NCBI GenBank assembly: GCA_003550325.1
Contig: QKWP01000867.1
Coordinates: 41,391 to 105,390, forward strand
Reading direction: 5' to 3'
Origin: Gigaspora rosea
Taxonomy: Eukaryota > Glomeromycota > Glomeromycetes > Diversisporales > Gigasporaceae
Length of the DNA: 64,000 nt
Shown here: one piece after another, positions 22,987 to 35,806 of the stretch
Layout of the letters: the number at the start of each line of letters is the position of its first letter
Position numbering within the stretch: position 1 is the stretch's first letter
Position numbers and translations under genes: made by a program
The notes under the pieces: generated by a model
Database searches by the model: none
What the model saw: the letters and a program-made list of their open reading frames with translations, nothing else
Told to the model about the DNA's origin: nothing

Positions 22987-25900
22987 ATGGTTTCGTACAA
23001 TGATATTGTTTTACCGACTGCATGGGATATTGAAGACAAACCGCCATTTATTGACATAGATGCAAGTAGACTTAAAGTGAATTATACAGGTAATAAAGTA
23101 TGCAATCTTGAAGAAACGTATTTAATGTGTTAAATGGGGTTTTAAAGATTATCACTATATTTTAATTTTTTAAAGGCCCTGATGATAATAAAGCTTTTAT
23201 AGTTCGAGCAAATCGCCCAATCCCTTCACAGTGTGGGATATTTTACTTTGAAATTAAAATTATAGATAAAGGAAAAAATGGGTACAGTAATATTACTGTA
23301 TTAACAATTACTTAATTTCAAGCATAATTTAAGTTCTTGTGTTTTTCTATAATTTATTAATTCAATTTTCTTAATAGAATGATTGGAATCGGATATTGTA
23401 CAAAGCAAAGAGATAAAAAAATAGGCAATTCAACCCATATAAATGACATGCTCATGCCTGGTAAAAGAAGATTTTAATTTTATTTTATTATTATAGATTA
23501 ACATATATATCATATTCCTTAGGACAGGAAAATGAATCATGGGGGTGTGGTTACCATGGTGACGATGGATATTCCTTTTGTTCAGGAAGTGGCGAGTCAT
23601 ATGGATCATCATATACTACTAGTGATACAGTTGGATGCTATCTTAACTTTAGAAATAAGGCAGTATTTTATACTAAAAATGGAATTAACTTAGGTAACCA
23701 AAATCTTAGAACCAAAGTTTATATATATATTTTTTTTAAAGTAAATACTGTATATAGAAATTTAATAATTATAAAATATTTTAAGGAATTGCGTGCTATT
23801 TACATAGCAATTTTAAAGGCACTTTATATCCTTGTGTTGGATTTAGATCGCAAGGCGGGTCAATAGAAGTGAACTTTGGCAACGAAGGATTTAAATATTC
23901 TGGTAAATTTATTCAAAATGTTTAATCGTTTATATCTTATTTAAAATTTAACCTTGTCTATATATTTTAATTGATAGCAATGACTAATGAAGACATTAGT
24001 AAAAACTCCAATAATGCATTAATACTGGAATATCAAGGAAAGGTTTATTTTATTATGGGCGGATATGAAAATATACTTGCTGATTTAATTGATGAACTAA
24101 CAAAATTACTAGAAAAAGAGCCAAGTAATGTATTTGAATTAAGCTACCGAGGAAAAATATTTTTTATTATGGGCAAATATGATAAGGCATTTGAAGATCT
24201 AACTAGATTGCTAGAAATTGAATCATATAATACAATAGCACTAAGGTATCGAGGAGAGATTAATTTTATGATGAAGCGCTATATTAAAGCATATAATGAC
24301 TTTGAAAGATTATTAAACTTCAACCAAATGATATATGGGCAAAGAATGCCTTTGAATTAGTTAAGGGATTGTAAGTAAAATATTTATTTGTAAATTTTAA
24401 TTGATTATAGCAGCTTAGAAGCAAATAATAATTCAGTCACTATTTATGTCACCAAAACAGTTCGTAAGAGAATTTTTTTCACAGTAAACCACTATAGAAA
24501 TCACGACAATTCCAATATGAAACTAACATGCTCTATTTAAATCGTTTATATCACTATAGTGAGTAAGTGTTGTAACTGAATTTTTCTATAGTAAATCAAT
24601 ATAGAAATCATGAAAATTCCAATACAGACTAACATAACTTATTTAATCACTTATGTCACTATAGAGAGTAAGTACTTTTTATAGTAAATTACTATAGAAT
24701 TCTAATGCAAATTAACATAATTCTATTTGTTAATAAATCATATGTCGCCACAATAGTTAGTAAGTACAGTAACGATTGTTTGCTGCAAACTATTATAAAA
24801 CATAAAAACCCAATACAAAACTAATTTAGACCCTACCTATATTACTTATACCATCACGATAGTTAGTAAGTACAGGCACAATAAATACTACAAAAATCAT
24901 GATAATTCCAATGTAAATTAACATAACCATATTAAATCACTTATGTTGTCACAATAGCTCGTAAGCACAGTGACGGAACTTTTACAGTAAATCACTATAG
25001 AGATCATGACAATTCTAACACAAAACTAATATATTGCTATCTAAATCATTTACGTCACTATAGTAGGTAAGTACAGTAACAAAATTTTTACAATATACAA
25101 TTCCAATATAAACCAACATAACACTATTAAATCATTTGGTTACCACAATAGTCAGTAAGTACAATAGCAGAATATTTTTGGCAATTCTAATGCAAATCTA
25201 ATATAACCTATCTAAAATATTTTTGTTATCACGATAGTTAGTAAGTATAGTAACGGAATGTCTTACAGTAAATCACTATAGAAATCTCAACAATTCTAAT
25301 ACAAAACTTATCTAATCACCTGTGCCACTATAGCTCGTAAGTACAGTAACAAAATTTTTACAGTAAATCTCTATAGAAATCACAATAAAACATATAACCC
25401 TATCTAAATCACTCATGTCATCACAATAGTCGGCAAGTACTGTAATTAAATTTTTCATTTCAATACAAAACTAACATATCCATGTTAAATTACATGTATC
25501 ACCACAATAGTATGTAAGTACAGTAACTGAAGTTTTTAAAGTAAATCACTATAAAAATAATTACAAAATTAACATAATCATATCTAATTATTTATATCAC
25601 TTATATCATTATAGCTCGTAAGTTGAACAAAATTTTTTATCTGCATTTTCACGAAATAACGCCAAGAGGTATAATTTTGGACTACTGTAATTCTCGAAAT
25701 AGCGGGCATCTATGCACTATTTTAAGTATGCCTATGGGCATTATTTTGAATTCATAGATTGATTTTTTAAACATAATTTTTTAAAAAATAATGCCATGAG
25801 TAGCATTTTTTAAATGGTAAGTAATTTTTGATTGCTAACTGAGTGCTATAGTGGACTGTAATATGCGATGAAATATGTCATATATTATTTTCAATATCCT

Positions 25901-28900
25901 ATGTACAGCAGTACATATACGTACATTCAATATATGGGTGAGTCAATAGAAATTAAGCAAATTTTTTATAATAAAATTTCTTTTAAACTTGAACAGAAAT
26001 ACTTAACAAAATTTGATAAATTTTTAAATTTTAATTCTATAAACTTTAGAGTTAATTTAAAAAAACTTTATCAAATTTGGTCAAATTTTTTGTTAAGTTA
26101 TTTTGATTTAAAGTTTTATAAAATTTACTAAAAAAAAATTAGCTTGATTTCTATTGACTCACTCCCATATAGTCAATTTTGTGAAAAGCAAGCTACAAAG
26201 AGTTAAATTAATATTAGTTCAGTATCATAAGTATAAATTTTGGAAACCCCTTTTTAGTTCGTTATGAAGATACTATAAATTATAATTTCAATTATACTAT
26301 TTCAAAAATTTACGGTAATTCAGGTCATTATTCGAAACATACCATAGCGTTATTTCTCGAAAATATGAATATAGCAAATAGAGTGGTTGGCAAATTGGCA
26401 AGCTTGATAAAACAATAATGGTGAGATAAAAAAAAAGTTCGCCTCACCAGCTTGCCAACCACCCTAGTAGTAAATCATTATTAAATCATGGAAACATAAT
26501 AATAATCACTTATGTCATCACAATAGTCTGTAAGTACACAAAAAGCATTTTTTATAGTAAATCACCATAGAAATTACGAATATTCTAATACGAAACTAAC
26601 ATAACTACTTTAAATCACTTTTATCACAATAGTAAGTAAGTATATTAACAGAATTTCTAATAGAGATCACCATAACAATCACAATAATTTGCTATCTAAA
26701 TCACTTATATCATTATAGATCGTAAGTACAGAGCAGAATGTTTTACAATAAATTACTATAGAAATCATTACAATTTCAATGCAAAACCAACTTATCTAAA
26801 TATTTGTTACAATAGCCTGTAAGTAGTAACATAATTTTTTTTACAGTAAATCACTATAGTACATAATAATTCCAATACAAAATTAACATAACCCTATCTA
26901 AATCACTTATATCATCACAATATTACAATAGTTTGTAAGTACAGTAATAAAATTTTTTTACAGTGAATACTATAGAAGTCACGATGAAACTAATATAACT
27001 TTTTATATGTTGTTAAATATTGAGTAAGTATATTAACAGAATTATCACAATAAATCACTTTAGAATTTTAATTCCAATACAAAACTAACATATTTTCTAT
27101 ATAAAATCACCACAGCAATAGTAGGTAAGTATAGTGACAGAATTTTTACAGTAAACCCCTATAGAAATATAATTCCAATAAAGAAAATAATTTCTATTTA
27201 AAATCATTGCAATAGTACGTAAGTACAAATTTTTACAGTAATATCACTATGGTAATCACATCACTATCTAAATTACATACATGACTATATCTCGTAAGTA
27301 TAGTAACTGAGGTTTTAGAGTAAATTACTATAAAATCATAACAATTCAAATACAAACAAATATCTCTATTAAATTACTTATATCACTATAGCCTGTGAGT
27401 ATAATAATAGATATTTTTACAAATCACTATAGAAATCACATTTATTCTAATCAAAACTAACATAACTACTGTACATCTAAATAGCATGTATTACTATAGC
27501 TCGTAAGCAGAGTAACCGAATTTTTACAGAAAATCACTATAGAATTACTTTTATTCCAATGCAAACTAATATAACCCTACTGTATCTAAATTACTTGCAT
27601 CATCATAGCTTGTAAGTATAACTGAATCTTTTACAGTAAATCACTATAAAAATCATTTCATTTCAATACAAACTAATATAACCATATCTAAATCACTTAT
27701 ATTACTATAGTGAGTATGTACAGTAACTAACTAAATTTTTTATAGTAAATCACTATATAAATCATTTCATTTCAATACAAAGCTAATGTAACTATATCTG
27801 AATTACCTGTATCGCTATAGCTCGTAAGTACAGTAACTTACATATTCATTTCAATATAAACTAATATAGCTTCACCTAAATCACTTGTATCACTATAGCT
27901 TGTAAGTACAGTAACTAAATTTTTGTAGTAAGAAATTTCATTGACTCACTACAAAACTAATAAAACCATATCTAAATTTTTGTATCATCACAATAGTTTG
28001 TAAGAATTTTATATGTTTATTCCAATACAATCTAATATAACTATATTAACTTACTTGTATCAATATAGCGAGTAAGTACAGTTATTTGAATCCTTTATAG
28101 TAATCGCTATAGAAATCACATTCATTCCAATACAATCTAATATATCCAAATCTAAATTACCTATATTACTATAGCAAGTAAGTACAGCAACCAAATTTTT
28201 TTACAGTAAATCACTAGACATTACATTTATTCCAATACAAAACCAATAAATCCCTATCTAAATCACTTATATCACCACAATAGTCGGTATGAATTTTTAT
28301 AGTAAATTACTATAGAAATCATATTTATTCTAATACAAAATAATATATCTCTATCTAAATTACTATATTATTAAAATAGTCGGTAAGAATTTTTTACAGT
28401 AAATTGCTATAGAAATCATATTCATTTTGATACAAAGCTAATATATCCATATTTAAATCACTTTATCACTATAGTAAGTAAGTACATCAACTAAATTTTT
28501 CATAGTAAATCACTGTAGATATCATGTTAATTCCAATACAAACTAATATAATCATACCTAAATTACTTATATCACTATAGAGAGTAAGTATAGTATTACA
28601 GCAAATCAGTATAGATATCACTTTCATTTCAATACAAACCTAATATCTTCAAATATTAACCACTTATATCACCACAATAGATTGTAAGAATTTTTACATA
28701 AATTACTATATAACGCACTTTTATTTCAATACAAACTAATATATTCATATCTAAAAATTATTTGTATTACAGTGGCTTGTAAGAATTATTACAGCAAATT
28801 ACTAATAAAATCATATTTATTTTAATGCAAACTAACATATCCATATTTAAATCACTTGTTTACTATAGTAAGTAAGTATAGCAATGAATTTTTTACAGTA

Positions 28901-30800
28901 AATTACTATAAAAATCGTGTTTATTCTAATACACACCAATATTTAAATCACTTGTATTATCACAATAGATCGTAAGAATTTTTATAATAAATCACTATAG
29001 AAATAGAACTCATTTTTATTCCAATACAAAACTAACATATCCATATTTAAATCACTTGTATCACACAATAGTCAGTAAGAATTTTTTTTACAGTAAATCA
29101 CTATAGAAATCATGTTCATTCCAATACGAAACTAACATATTCATATCTATATACTTCATTACTATAGTGAGTAAGTACAGCAACAAATTTTTTGTATATA
29201 GTAAATTGTTATTAGAAATCATGTTCATTTCAATACAAAACTAACTTATCCATATCTAAATCATTTATATCAAAACAATAGCATGTAAGAATTTTTTATA
29301 GTAAATCACTATAGAAATCATGTTCATTCCAATACAAACTAATATATCTATATCTATATTACTTGTATTACCATAGCAAGTACGTACAATAGCGTAATTT
29401 TTTACTACAAATCAAAACTAATGATAATTCTAATGCAATTATTATTATATTTTAAGCCACAATGAAACGTATTACAATAAACAGTATGTATTAGCTATTG
29501 TTATAATTGTAGTTCTTGGTTATTATTATATTTATTATTTTAAATATTAAGATTTAAGAAAGAATTTCATAATTGGACAAGTGGCAATCACAACATTGAT
29601 CAATTCATTCAAGAAATACAGTATTATGAAACGGGGTTTATGTACATTATTGAATGGATACCCTTTAACAAACTTGCAAACATAAAGTATCTTGCTAAAG
29701 GAGGCTTTGGTACTGTTTTTAAGGCAGTATGGATTGATGGATATATTATAAATATAAATTCTAATTTGGAGAATGAATGGATAAGAAGGCCACAAATAAA
29801 TGTTTGTTTAAAAAGTCTTGATAATTCTAAAGATATATCACGAGAATTTTTAGAAGAAGTAGGTATTATAATTTATTATTATTAAAGTGTAGCAATCTTA
29901 CTTATTCTAATTAATATTTATTAGGTTAAAAATCAACATGAATATGGAGGCGATTCTGCAATTAGGATTTATGGAGTAACTAAGAATCCAAAAGATAGCA
30001 ATTACATGATGGTCATGGAACATGCAAAGCAAGGAAGTCTCCGAAAATTATTAGATAGTAAATATAATGAATTAGATTGGGCTTCTAAAATATCTAGCTT
30101 ATATTATATAGCTGAAGGGCTTAATACAATTCACAAAGCCAACTTAGTGCATAAAGATTTTCATTCTGGAAATATAGTTTGTCAAAAAACATTTATTTCT
30201 AACATTACTGATTTTGGCTTATGCAGGCCAGTATCACAAGACTCAAATTCTAAAGAGCTTTTTGGTGTGCTTCCCTATATTGCTCCAGAGGTGTTATACA
30301 CAAATGGAAAAGAATACACTCAAAAATCAGAAATTTATTCTTTTGGAATTATTATGTCAGAAATTTTTACTGGGTATCCTCCATATTATGATATTCCACA
30401 TGACCATCAACTAGTATTATCTATTTGTCAAGGCTATAGACCTAAAATTGAATGCGAAGTTCCTCAACTACTTTTGGATTTAATGAATAAATGTTTAGAT
30501 GCTGAACCTCATAACAGACCAACTGCTGCAAACTTATCTGAAGAGTTGGAACAATTTTACAATGATTTAAAAGATGAAAAAGCAGAATTATATAAGCAAA
30601 TTAAAGAAATTAAAAACTCGAAAAAAAATTTCTCAACATATAATCAAGTCAATTCTGCAAGAATTAATTATCAGACGCATCCACAGGCTATTTACACAAG
30701 TCGGCTTTTGAATTTTCAAGGACTTCCTAAACCAGTAAATATAGGTAAGAATATTATCTCTCAAAAATTTGTCCCTAAAATTGTACTTAAAGTACAGTGA
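22987..30800 (+). CDS. SPRY-TPR-protein kinase (one frameshift)
   Basis: Predicted signalling kinase of about 718 residues. Exons: 22987-23089, 23176-23281, 23378-23460, 23523-23693, 23786-23902, 23978-24370, 29552-29858, 29925-30800. Exons 1-5 encode a SPRY/B30.2 domain (residues about 1-193; [25 protein letters not shown]). Exon 6 holds about three TPR units ([20 protein letters not shown]). Exons 7-8 encode the kinase: Gly loop [11 protein letters not shown] (about 371), Lys in [14 protein letters not shown] (about 502; K replaces the usual R of HRD), DFG in ITDFGLCRP, and APE in YIAPEVL. Catalytic Asp, Asn and DFG remain. Intron phases all fit. One base is missing from the A run near 24314-24316; restoring it gives exactly 719 codons and opens ...[13 protein letters not shown] to the donor at 24371. 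Intron 6 would be 5181 nt and repeat-filled. Alternatively this is two broken genes. Substrate unknown. Confidence 0.75.
25645..26364. mobile_element. GAAATAACGC-TIR element interrupting the satellite
   Basis: The ends are ATTTTCACGAAATAACGCC and, on the complement, ATTTTCGAGAAATAACGCT. No target duplication was recognised. It carries a nested MITE (25935-26167). The same GAAATAACGC terminal motif occurs at 34052-34236, so this is a small family. Confidence 0.6.
25935..26167. mobile_element. 233-bp MITE, TA/TATA target
   Basis: The terminal repeats are TGGGTGAGTCAATAGAAAT and, on the complement, TGGGAGTGAGTCAATAGAAAT, flanked by TATA on both sides (25931-25934, 26168-26171). The inner arms also pair (aaatttgataaa / tttatcaaattt), so the whole element folds. 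The TA-containing target suggests a Tc1/mariner-type mover. A lone similar end, atttcattgactcac, is seen near 27938-27952 in the satellite. Confidence 0.8.
26379..26466. mobile_element. 88-bp hAT-like MITE
   Basis: The ends are TAGAGTGGTTGGCAA and, on the complement, TAGGGTGGTTGGCAA. The flanking octamers ATAGCAAA (26371-26378) and GTAGTAAA (26467-26474) differ by two transitions, consistent with an old 8-bp duplication. Lies at the right edge of the interruption in the satellite. Confidence 0.65.
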
Positions 30801-32799
30801 CCCACGATGTCACTAAGTGTATCGGGTAGTTCAAACTAACTAATTCTTTGACATGCTTCTAGGAAGTCAACCAGTATCAATACCGATTTTTGATTGATTG
30901 ATGCAAGATAATTTTCAAAACCTTTTTAATTTAAAATTTATGTGCGTACACCAATGTAAATGTTATCGTTATATTAAAGTTATATAACTTATATTGTGTG
31001 GTATTGATTCCATTAATTTGGAATCATTATATTTACCTCTTGATAGCCTTCGATCAACCTATTTTAACAATATTATTCCAATTTTAAGTAAATATTAACC
31101 TTGACTTGATTATTGGAACGTCTGTTAGTAGATTGTTTTTGGACAGAATTTACTATTGGTGCTATCATTATTTAAAATTTATTAATAGTTTATATTGAAG
31201 CATAGTAGATAATATTCTGTATTAGTTGGTCCAATTTACCCGCTTTCTATATTTATATCATTATTGCTTGTTATTTTATAGTATATTATTCATGTACCGA
31301 CTAATTGACTAATGGTTGGAGCTAATATATTAGTAATTAATTAGTTACAAATCACAACTTACTCTATGACGAAAAGGCAAATATAAATATTACTTAAGTC
31401 TTAAAATTCAATTCGAAGCTATCTTTCAATGTAGTTTATATTTACTTGTTTTTTTTTAAATAAATAAATAAATAAAAGAAAAGCTTGATACATGATATTT
31501 TCTTTAATTTAAATGCATTTCTAATATATTCTAATACATTCATGGAAGCAACCTTTTCGAAATTGTGCAATTCTAAAATATTTATTAGCTTAAAATTATT
31601 CCTTATACTGAATAAAATCTTATAATTAAAAAAGAAAGTCGTCAGTAATCAGATTTAAAATTTAAGAAATTTAAGAAATATAATTAATAAAATTACATAG
31701 GTGCAATCACCCAAATTCTGGAACAAAATTCATCAGAGTTGAGCAAATATTAAGCATTATTATTCTGTGCGTCTATGACAAAATTTCGCAAAGGAAACTT
31801 TTTGTTAATGCATAGAAGGCAGTTTCATAAGTGAATTTTTGGGTTACGAACGACTTTTTGATTAGACCTGAACTTGAAATTTGAATTTTTATATATACCA
31901 ACTGGGCATTAATAGATTGACAATTGCTTAATTTCGATATTCTTAGGCAAAACTTGTTAACATTTATGGTGAATTCTAAGATCAGGTGTAACGAATAAGG
32001 AAAGCAAAAAATCAAAACAATCCAAGAAAACATTAATAATTCAATATTTTTCCTATGTACCGGTAATTGCCTCTTGTGCACTAATTAAAAAGTTTTCTTT
32101 GCGAATTTTGGTAATAATAAACCATCTTCTAACCTAATCTAATGGTAAAACTTACCATAATCTAATAACAAAAAAATTTTTAGCGAAATTTTTTTAGGCC
32201 GGTGACCTAAGTCTAACGATTAATCTGTTCATTGTTTCCCAACGTTCAACATAAGTTTATATAAAAATCTACTATGCTCAGATATGATGATATAATATAC
32301 AGTAAGCAAGGTTCGAATTATAAGATGCAGCTCAATTAAATAAACAGTGTTCAATCAACTAAATTAATAATAGTCAGATCTCAATTTTTAATTAGTGGAA
32401 AATAAATTATTCGGTCAAGCGAGTTCATTATTGCGATGAAAAAAAAAGATGGTCTTTTTTTTTTTTTTTATCAAAGAGTCATATTGATTGGCTAAAATTT
32501 AATATCAAAGTATTTCGAAACGTGAATCTTGGACAAAATTTCCGTAAGGATTACTTCAATTTAACGTAGTACTTATAAACGGTCTCTATAATTAGTCAAT
32601 CACATTAAGAAAAATGTTTGTGAGTATCCTAAGTTACTCGCTCTCGATCGTTGGAAAATATCAAAATATCATAGTAAAGAAGAAAAAATTGGCGACTTTC
32701 ACAACATAGAGCTGTTAACAGTAATGAAACGGTTAATAGCCTCATAGATCAAAGTTTGAGAAATTATAATTTTTAATTGTATTATAGTATGTTTTGATA
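30801..32799. other. AT-rich intergenic
   Basis: No gene. Downstream flank of the kinase gene; the first 150 bp may contain its 3' end. Two imperfect aaatttaagaaa/taaattaa words near 31650 are all that stands out. Confidence 0.4.
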
Positions 32800-32980
32800 T
32801 GTTGTGCCTCAGATAGATCCTTGTGTCAGATTGACACCGGCCTAAATTAGATTAGGGTTAGGGTAAAATTACAGCAAAGTTAGAAGTTAGTTTAGGCCAG
32901 TTGTTGCCGATCATTTAATGCTGGTCAATTGATAGTCATCTGACGTGCGTTGGATTCAAGTTTTAATCTGAGGCACAACA
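32800..32980. mobile_element. 181-bp MITE with GATA flanks
   Basis: The inverted ends are TGTTGTGCCTCAGAT, identical on both sides. The tetramer GATA occurs at 32796-32799 and 32981-32984. Interior contains gattagggttagggt, a chance telomere-like word. Superfamily uncertain; a 4-bp duplication leaves several options. Confidence 0.65.
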
Positions 32981-33770
32981 GATATATATGCTTGAGAATA
33001 ATGATTTAAATCGAATCATCTTAGATTTTATATCAAAAAATTTTTCAATCTGATCGTAATTTGAGTTATTTCTATGTGGTTCATTAACATTTATTTAACT
33101 GAACCGTTTGACTCGGGTCAAGGCAATTTTTGGCCCGTGATTCATCATGATGTTGACCCGTACGAGTCAACCTGACCCAGGTAACACCTCTATCACAACA
33201 TTGAACTCGAAGTTGACCTAAATGTTTACTTACCGTAACACTATTTACAGTAGTTATTTTGCTTTGAAATTATATGCTATGATAGCACTAGAACCTTTTA
33301 TTATGTTCGACTGATCATCAAAGCAATGAACAATACAGAAATATGTATATACTTACGTGAATATTCATTATTTTGCTGATTAGTCGATGATTGAGTTGAA
33401 TAACAACATTATTACGATCAGGTTGTACATTTATTTGTAATAGTAGTGAAGATGGCTGAATATAAAAACTTTTATGAAAATTTTTTTTTTGATTTCTCAA
33501 TTTGGAATGAAAAATAAATCATTTTGAGGTAATAATGATTCATCGAGGTTTGCCTTTGCACCATTCGATTTATTTAAATATTAGCAAGAACCTAACCTAA
33601 TTATTGATCACATAAAGAAATACATTGTGATTCGGTTATCAGATTTGATATTTGCACTATTCAACATATTATATTGAAAAGAATTCAATGGTGTAATAAT
33701 CTAATTTTTCAAATTGCTCCACTCTTATGCCATTCGCGAACCATATAATCGCTTAAAAAATCAAGATACG
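32981..33770. other. Intergenic, gggtcaacc-type hairpin
   Basis: No gene. Around 33105-33190 gactcgggtcaagg and tgacccgtacgagtcaacc form an imperfect inverted repeat resembling the subterminal motif of the hAT-like element at 4079-4593. The remainder is AT-rich. Confidence 0.35.
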
Positions 33771-33850
33771 AAATCAGTTACAAAATCAGTTACAAAATCA
33801 GTTACAAAATCAGTTACAAAAATCAGTTACAAAAATCAGTACAAAATCAG
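33771..33850. repeat. Short tandem repeat AAAATCAGTTAC
   Basis: About 6-7 units of 12-13 bp, nearly perfect, with two further decayed units up to 33890. Non-coding. Confidence 0.85.
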
Positions 33851-34051
33851 CAGATACATATATTATAAAATCAGTTACAGAAATTAGTTATGGGTTTAAC
33901 TGTATAAAGTCATAATGCCGGGCCGAACCATGTTGATCATGGGCCAAGATTGCCTTAGTACTTGTTAAATTAAACGGAAGAGAATCCAATTCCTAATTTT
34001 AAAAACTTATTTATATTAATCATCAAATTCATAATATTATCTTTACCAGAA

Positions 34052-34236
34052 ATAACGCTCATAAGAGTTATTTTGAAAATCGAAACCGCTTGCATGGTAT
34101 TGATTTAGTGTCAATGAGCATTCTAAATTAACACGCATTCACATGTAGTATAATTTTTTTTTATTGTTGATACAATGTAATATTAGGTTCTAAAAGTCAA
34201 CCTTATTTCGAAATAACGCGCAGGTTGGCGTTATTT
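34052..34236. mobile_element. Small GAAATAACGC-TIR element
   Basis: CAGAAATAACGC on the left and GCGAAATAACGCC on the complement of the right face each other. Inside the right end a second inverted pair, cgaaataacgcgcaggttgg, adds a short hairpin. Shares its terminal motif with 25645-26364. No target duplication was seen. Confidence 0.5.
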
Positions 34237-35054
34237 CGCATTTATACGATATCATGATCTTCTTTGTTAAAAATAATTTTTAATACTTTATTTTTTTCCC
34301 TATATTTACAAATCGTAAATTAATAAGGCTAAAATAGAAAGAAAAGTTGCTATTTTAAACAAAGAAAGTGAAATCAATTATAACAACCATCTGCTTACTT
34401 GCACTAACAGATCGAATAAACTATATTCTATTCTTACATCTAAATCAAGTGATATTAAAATCACTGGGTAATTTCTTTTCTTAAACAATAATTTATGAAT
34501 AAAGATGTGAAACGCCACTACCTGCTTGTATATTAGTTATGATAAACACCGCTTAATCAGTAGAGCCGATGCGCTCTATTTACATTTCTATTGATGAAAA
34601 GAAAATCAAACTGGTTTGGCATAGATAAGACGACTTAAAATTCTGGGATGATTGTGGAAATTATTTTATATAAACTATCTGTTATGTAGAATTTTTAATG
34701 ATCTTTATATAAATTATATTTAAATTATATTAAACATAATATAGATTTATATAAAATTATAAAAATTTCCTAATTTAAATATTAACGCTAGAATTGATTT
34801 TAAAGGTTTAAATTAGAGATTTGAACATTTTATTTAATACAATACATCGAATACTGAATATCTTAGTTGTCTTTGAGTAATAGCTAAAGTAGGTTAAATT
34901 ATTTTTATATATAGATACGAAAAAATTTACATTTATTTTATATTTTATATTTATATAAAATTTACAGTAAATAAAATCATGTATAAATATTATATAAAAA
35001 TTCTAATTATATCAATCAACAAAATTCTGCAAAATTTTTAGACTAAAATTATTT

Positions 35055-35099
<45 letters not shown>

Positions 35100-35645
35100 A
35101 ACTGCTTATAAAACAATTTTATATATATATTTTTTATAATAAAATTGTTTGAAAATAAAATAAAAGCCGGATTAATGATTATTTTTAAAATTTTGTTATG
35201 TGAATTAAAAAATTATCTTTGCATGTCTTAACTTTATAAAAGCTACATAAATTTTATAAAAAATATAAATTAACTTTTATGGCTTAATTTTATAGAACTA
35301 CATAAATTTTTTAAAAATATAATTGCAAAAGATTGGATTTACCTAAAATTTTTCTTTTATCGTTTAACAGTGGCAACCATTTAAATTCAGTCGCATTAAG
35401 ATGATCAACATAATGCAACCCGAAACTATGAAAAATTTTTATGCGGTTAAACGATTTCAATCCTTATTAAGGATGGCTTTAAAAAAAAGTGTTATTTATT
35501 CTTTTTATTTATTCAGTTTTTCATATCAAAATTTTTAGATGGTAAATTTCATTATAAAAAAAAAGACTACAGTGCGACAGTGCGGGAACCCTTAAATCAA
35601 CTAGTCCTATATATGCGGCCAAATTTTGGGTTGGGTCGGAAGTCG

Positions 35646-35806
35646 GGTCAGAGCCAATAGAATTGCAGAAAATTTTGCGAATAAAAAAAAAAAANAAAAA
35701 AAAAAACGGAAATACAGTATAACAGGTAAGAAGCTTGGACCTTTTAACTTAATGTTGGGTCGGAGCCAATAGAATTGCAGAAAATTTTGCGAATAAAAAA
35801 AAAAAC
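35646..35806 (+). repeat. Direct duplication ending in A-runs
   Basis: gggtcagagccaatag then aattgcagaaaattttgcg and an A-run (35646-35705) is repeated almost exactly at 35756-35806, each time ending in 11 or more A. Could be a local tandem duplication or a poly-A retro-insertion with an unusually long target duplication. Confidence 0.7.

Larger units (their letters stand above)
24430..29420. repeat. About 105-bp tandem satellite inside intron 6
   Basis: Around 40 diverged units in head-to-tail order, spaced about 98-107 bp (for example GTAAGTACAG starts near 28072 and 28178). A typical unit runs gtaagtacagtaac, t-rich ttttttacag, taaatcactatagaaatca, attccaatacaaaactaa, catatc-atctaaatcac, ttatatcactatag. 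Almost every unit has a GTAAGT-like word and a TTTTTACAG-like word. The array is interrupted at about 25630-26480 by nested elements. It begins about 60 bp after the exon 6 donor and ends about 130 bp before the exon 7 acceptor. Confidence 0.9.

Noticed and set aside
24430-29420. CRISPR array
   Set aside because: The repeat period is about 105 bp, all parts of the unit are related with no unique spacers, and the context is a fungal intron with no cas-like genes.
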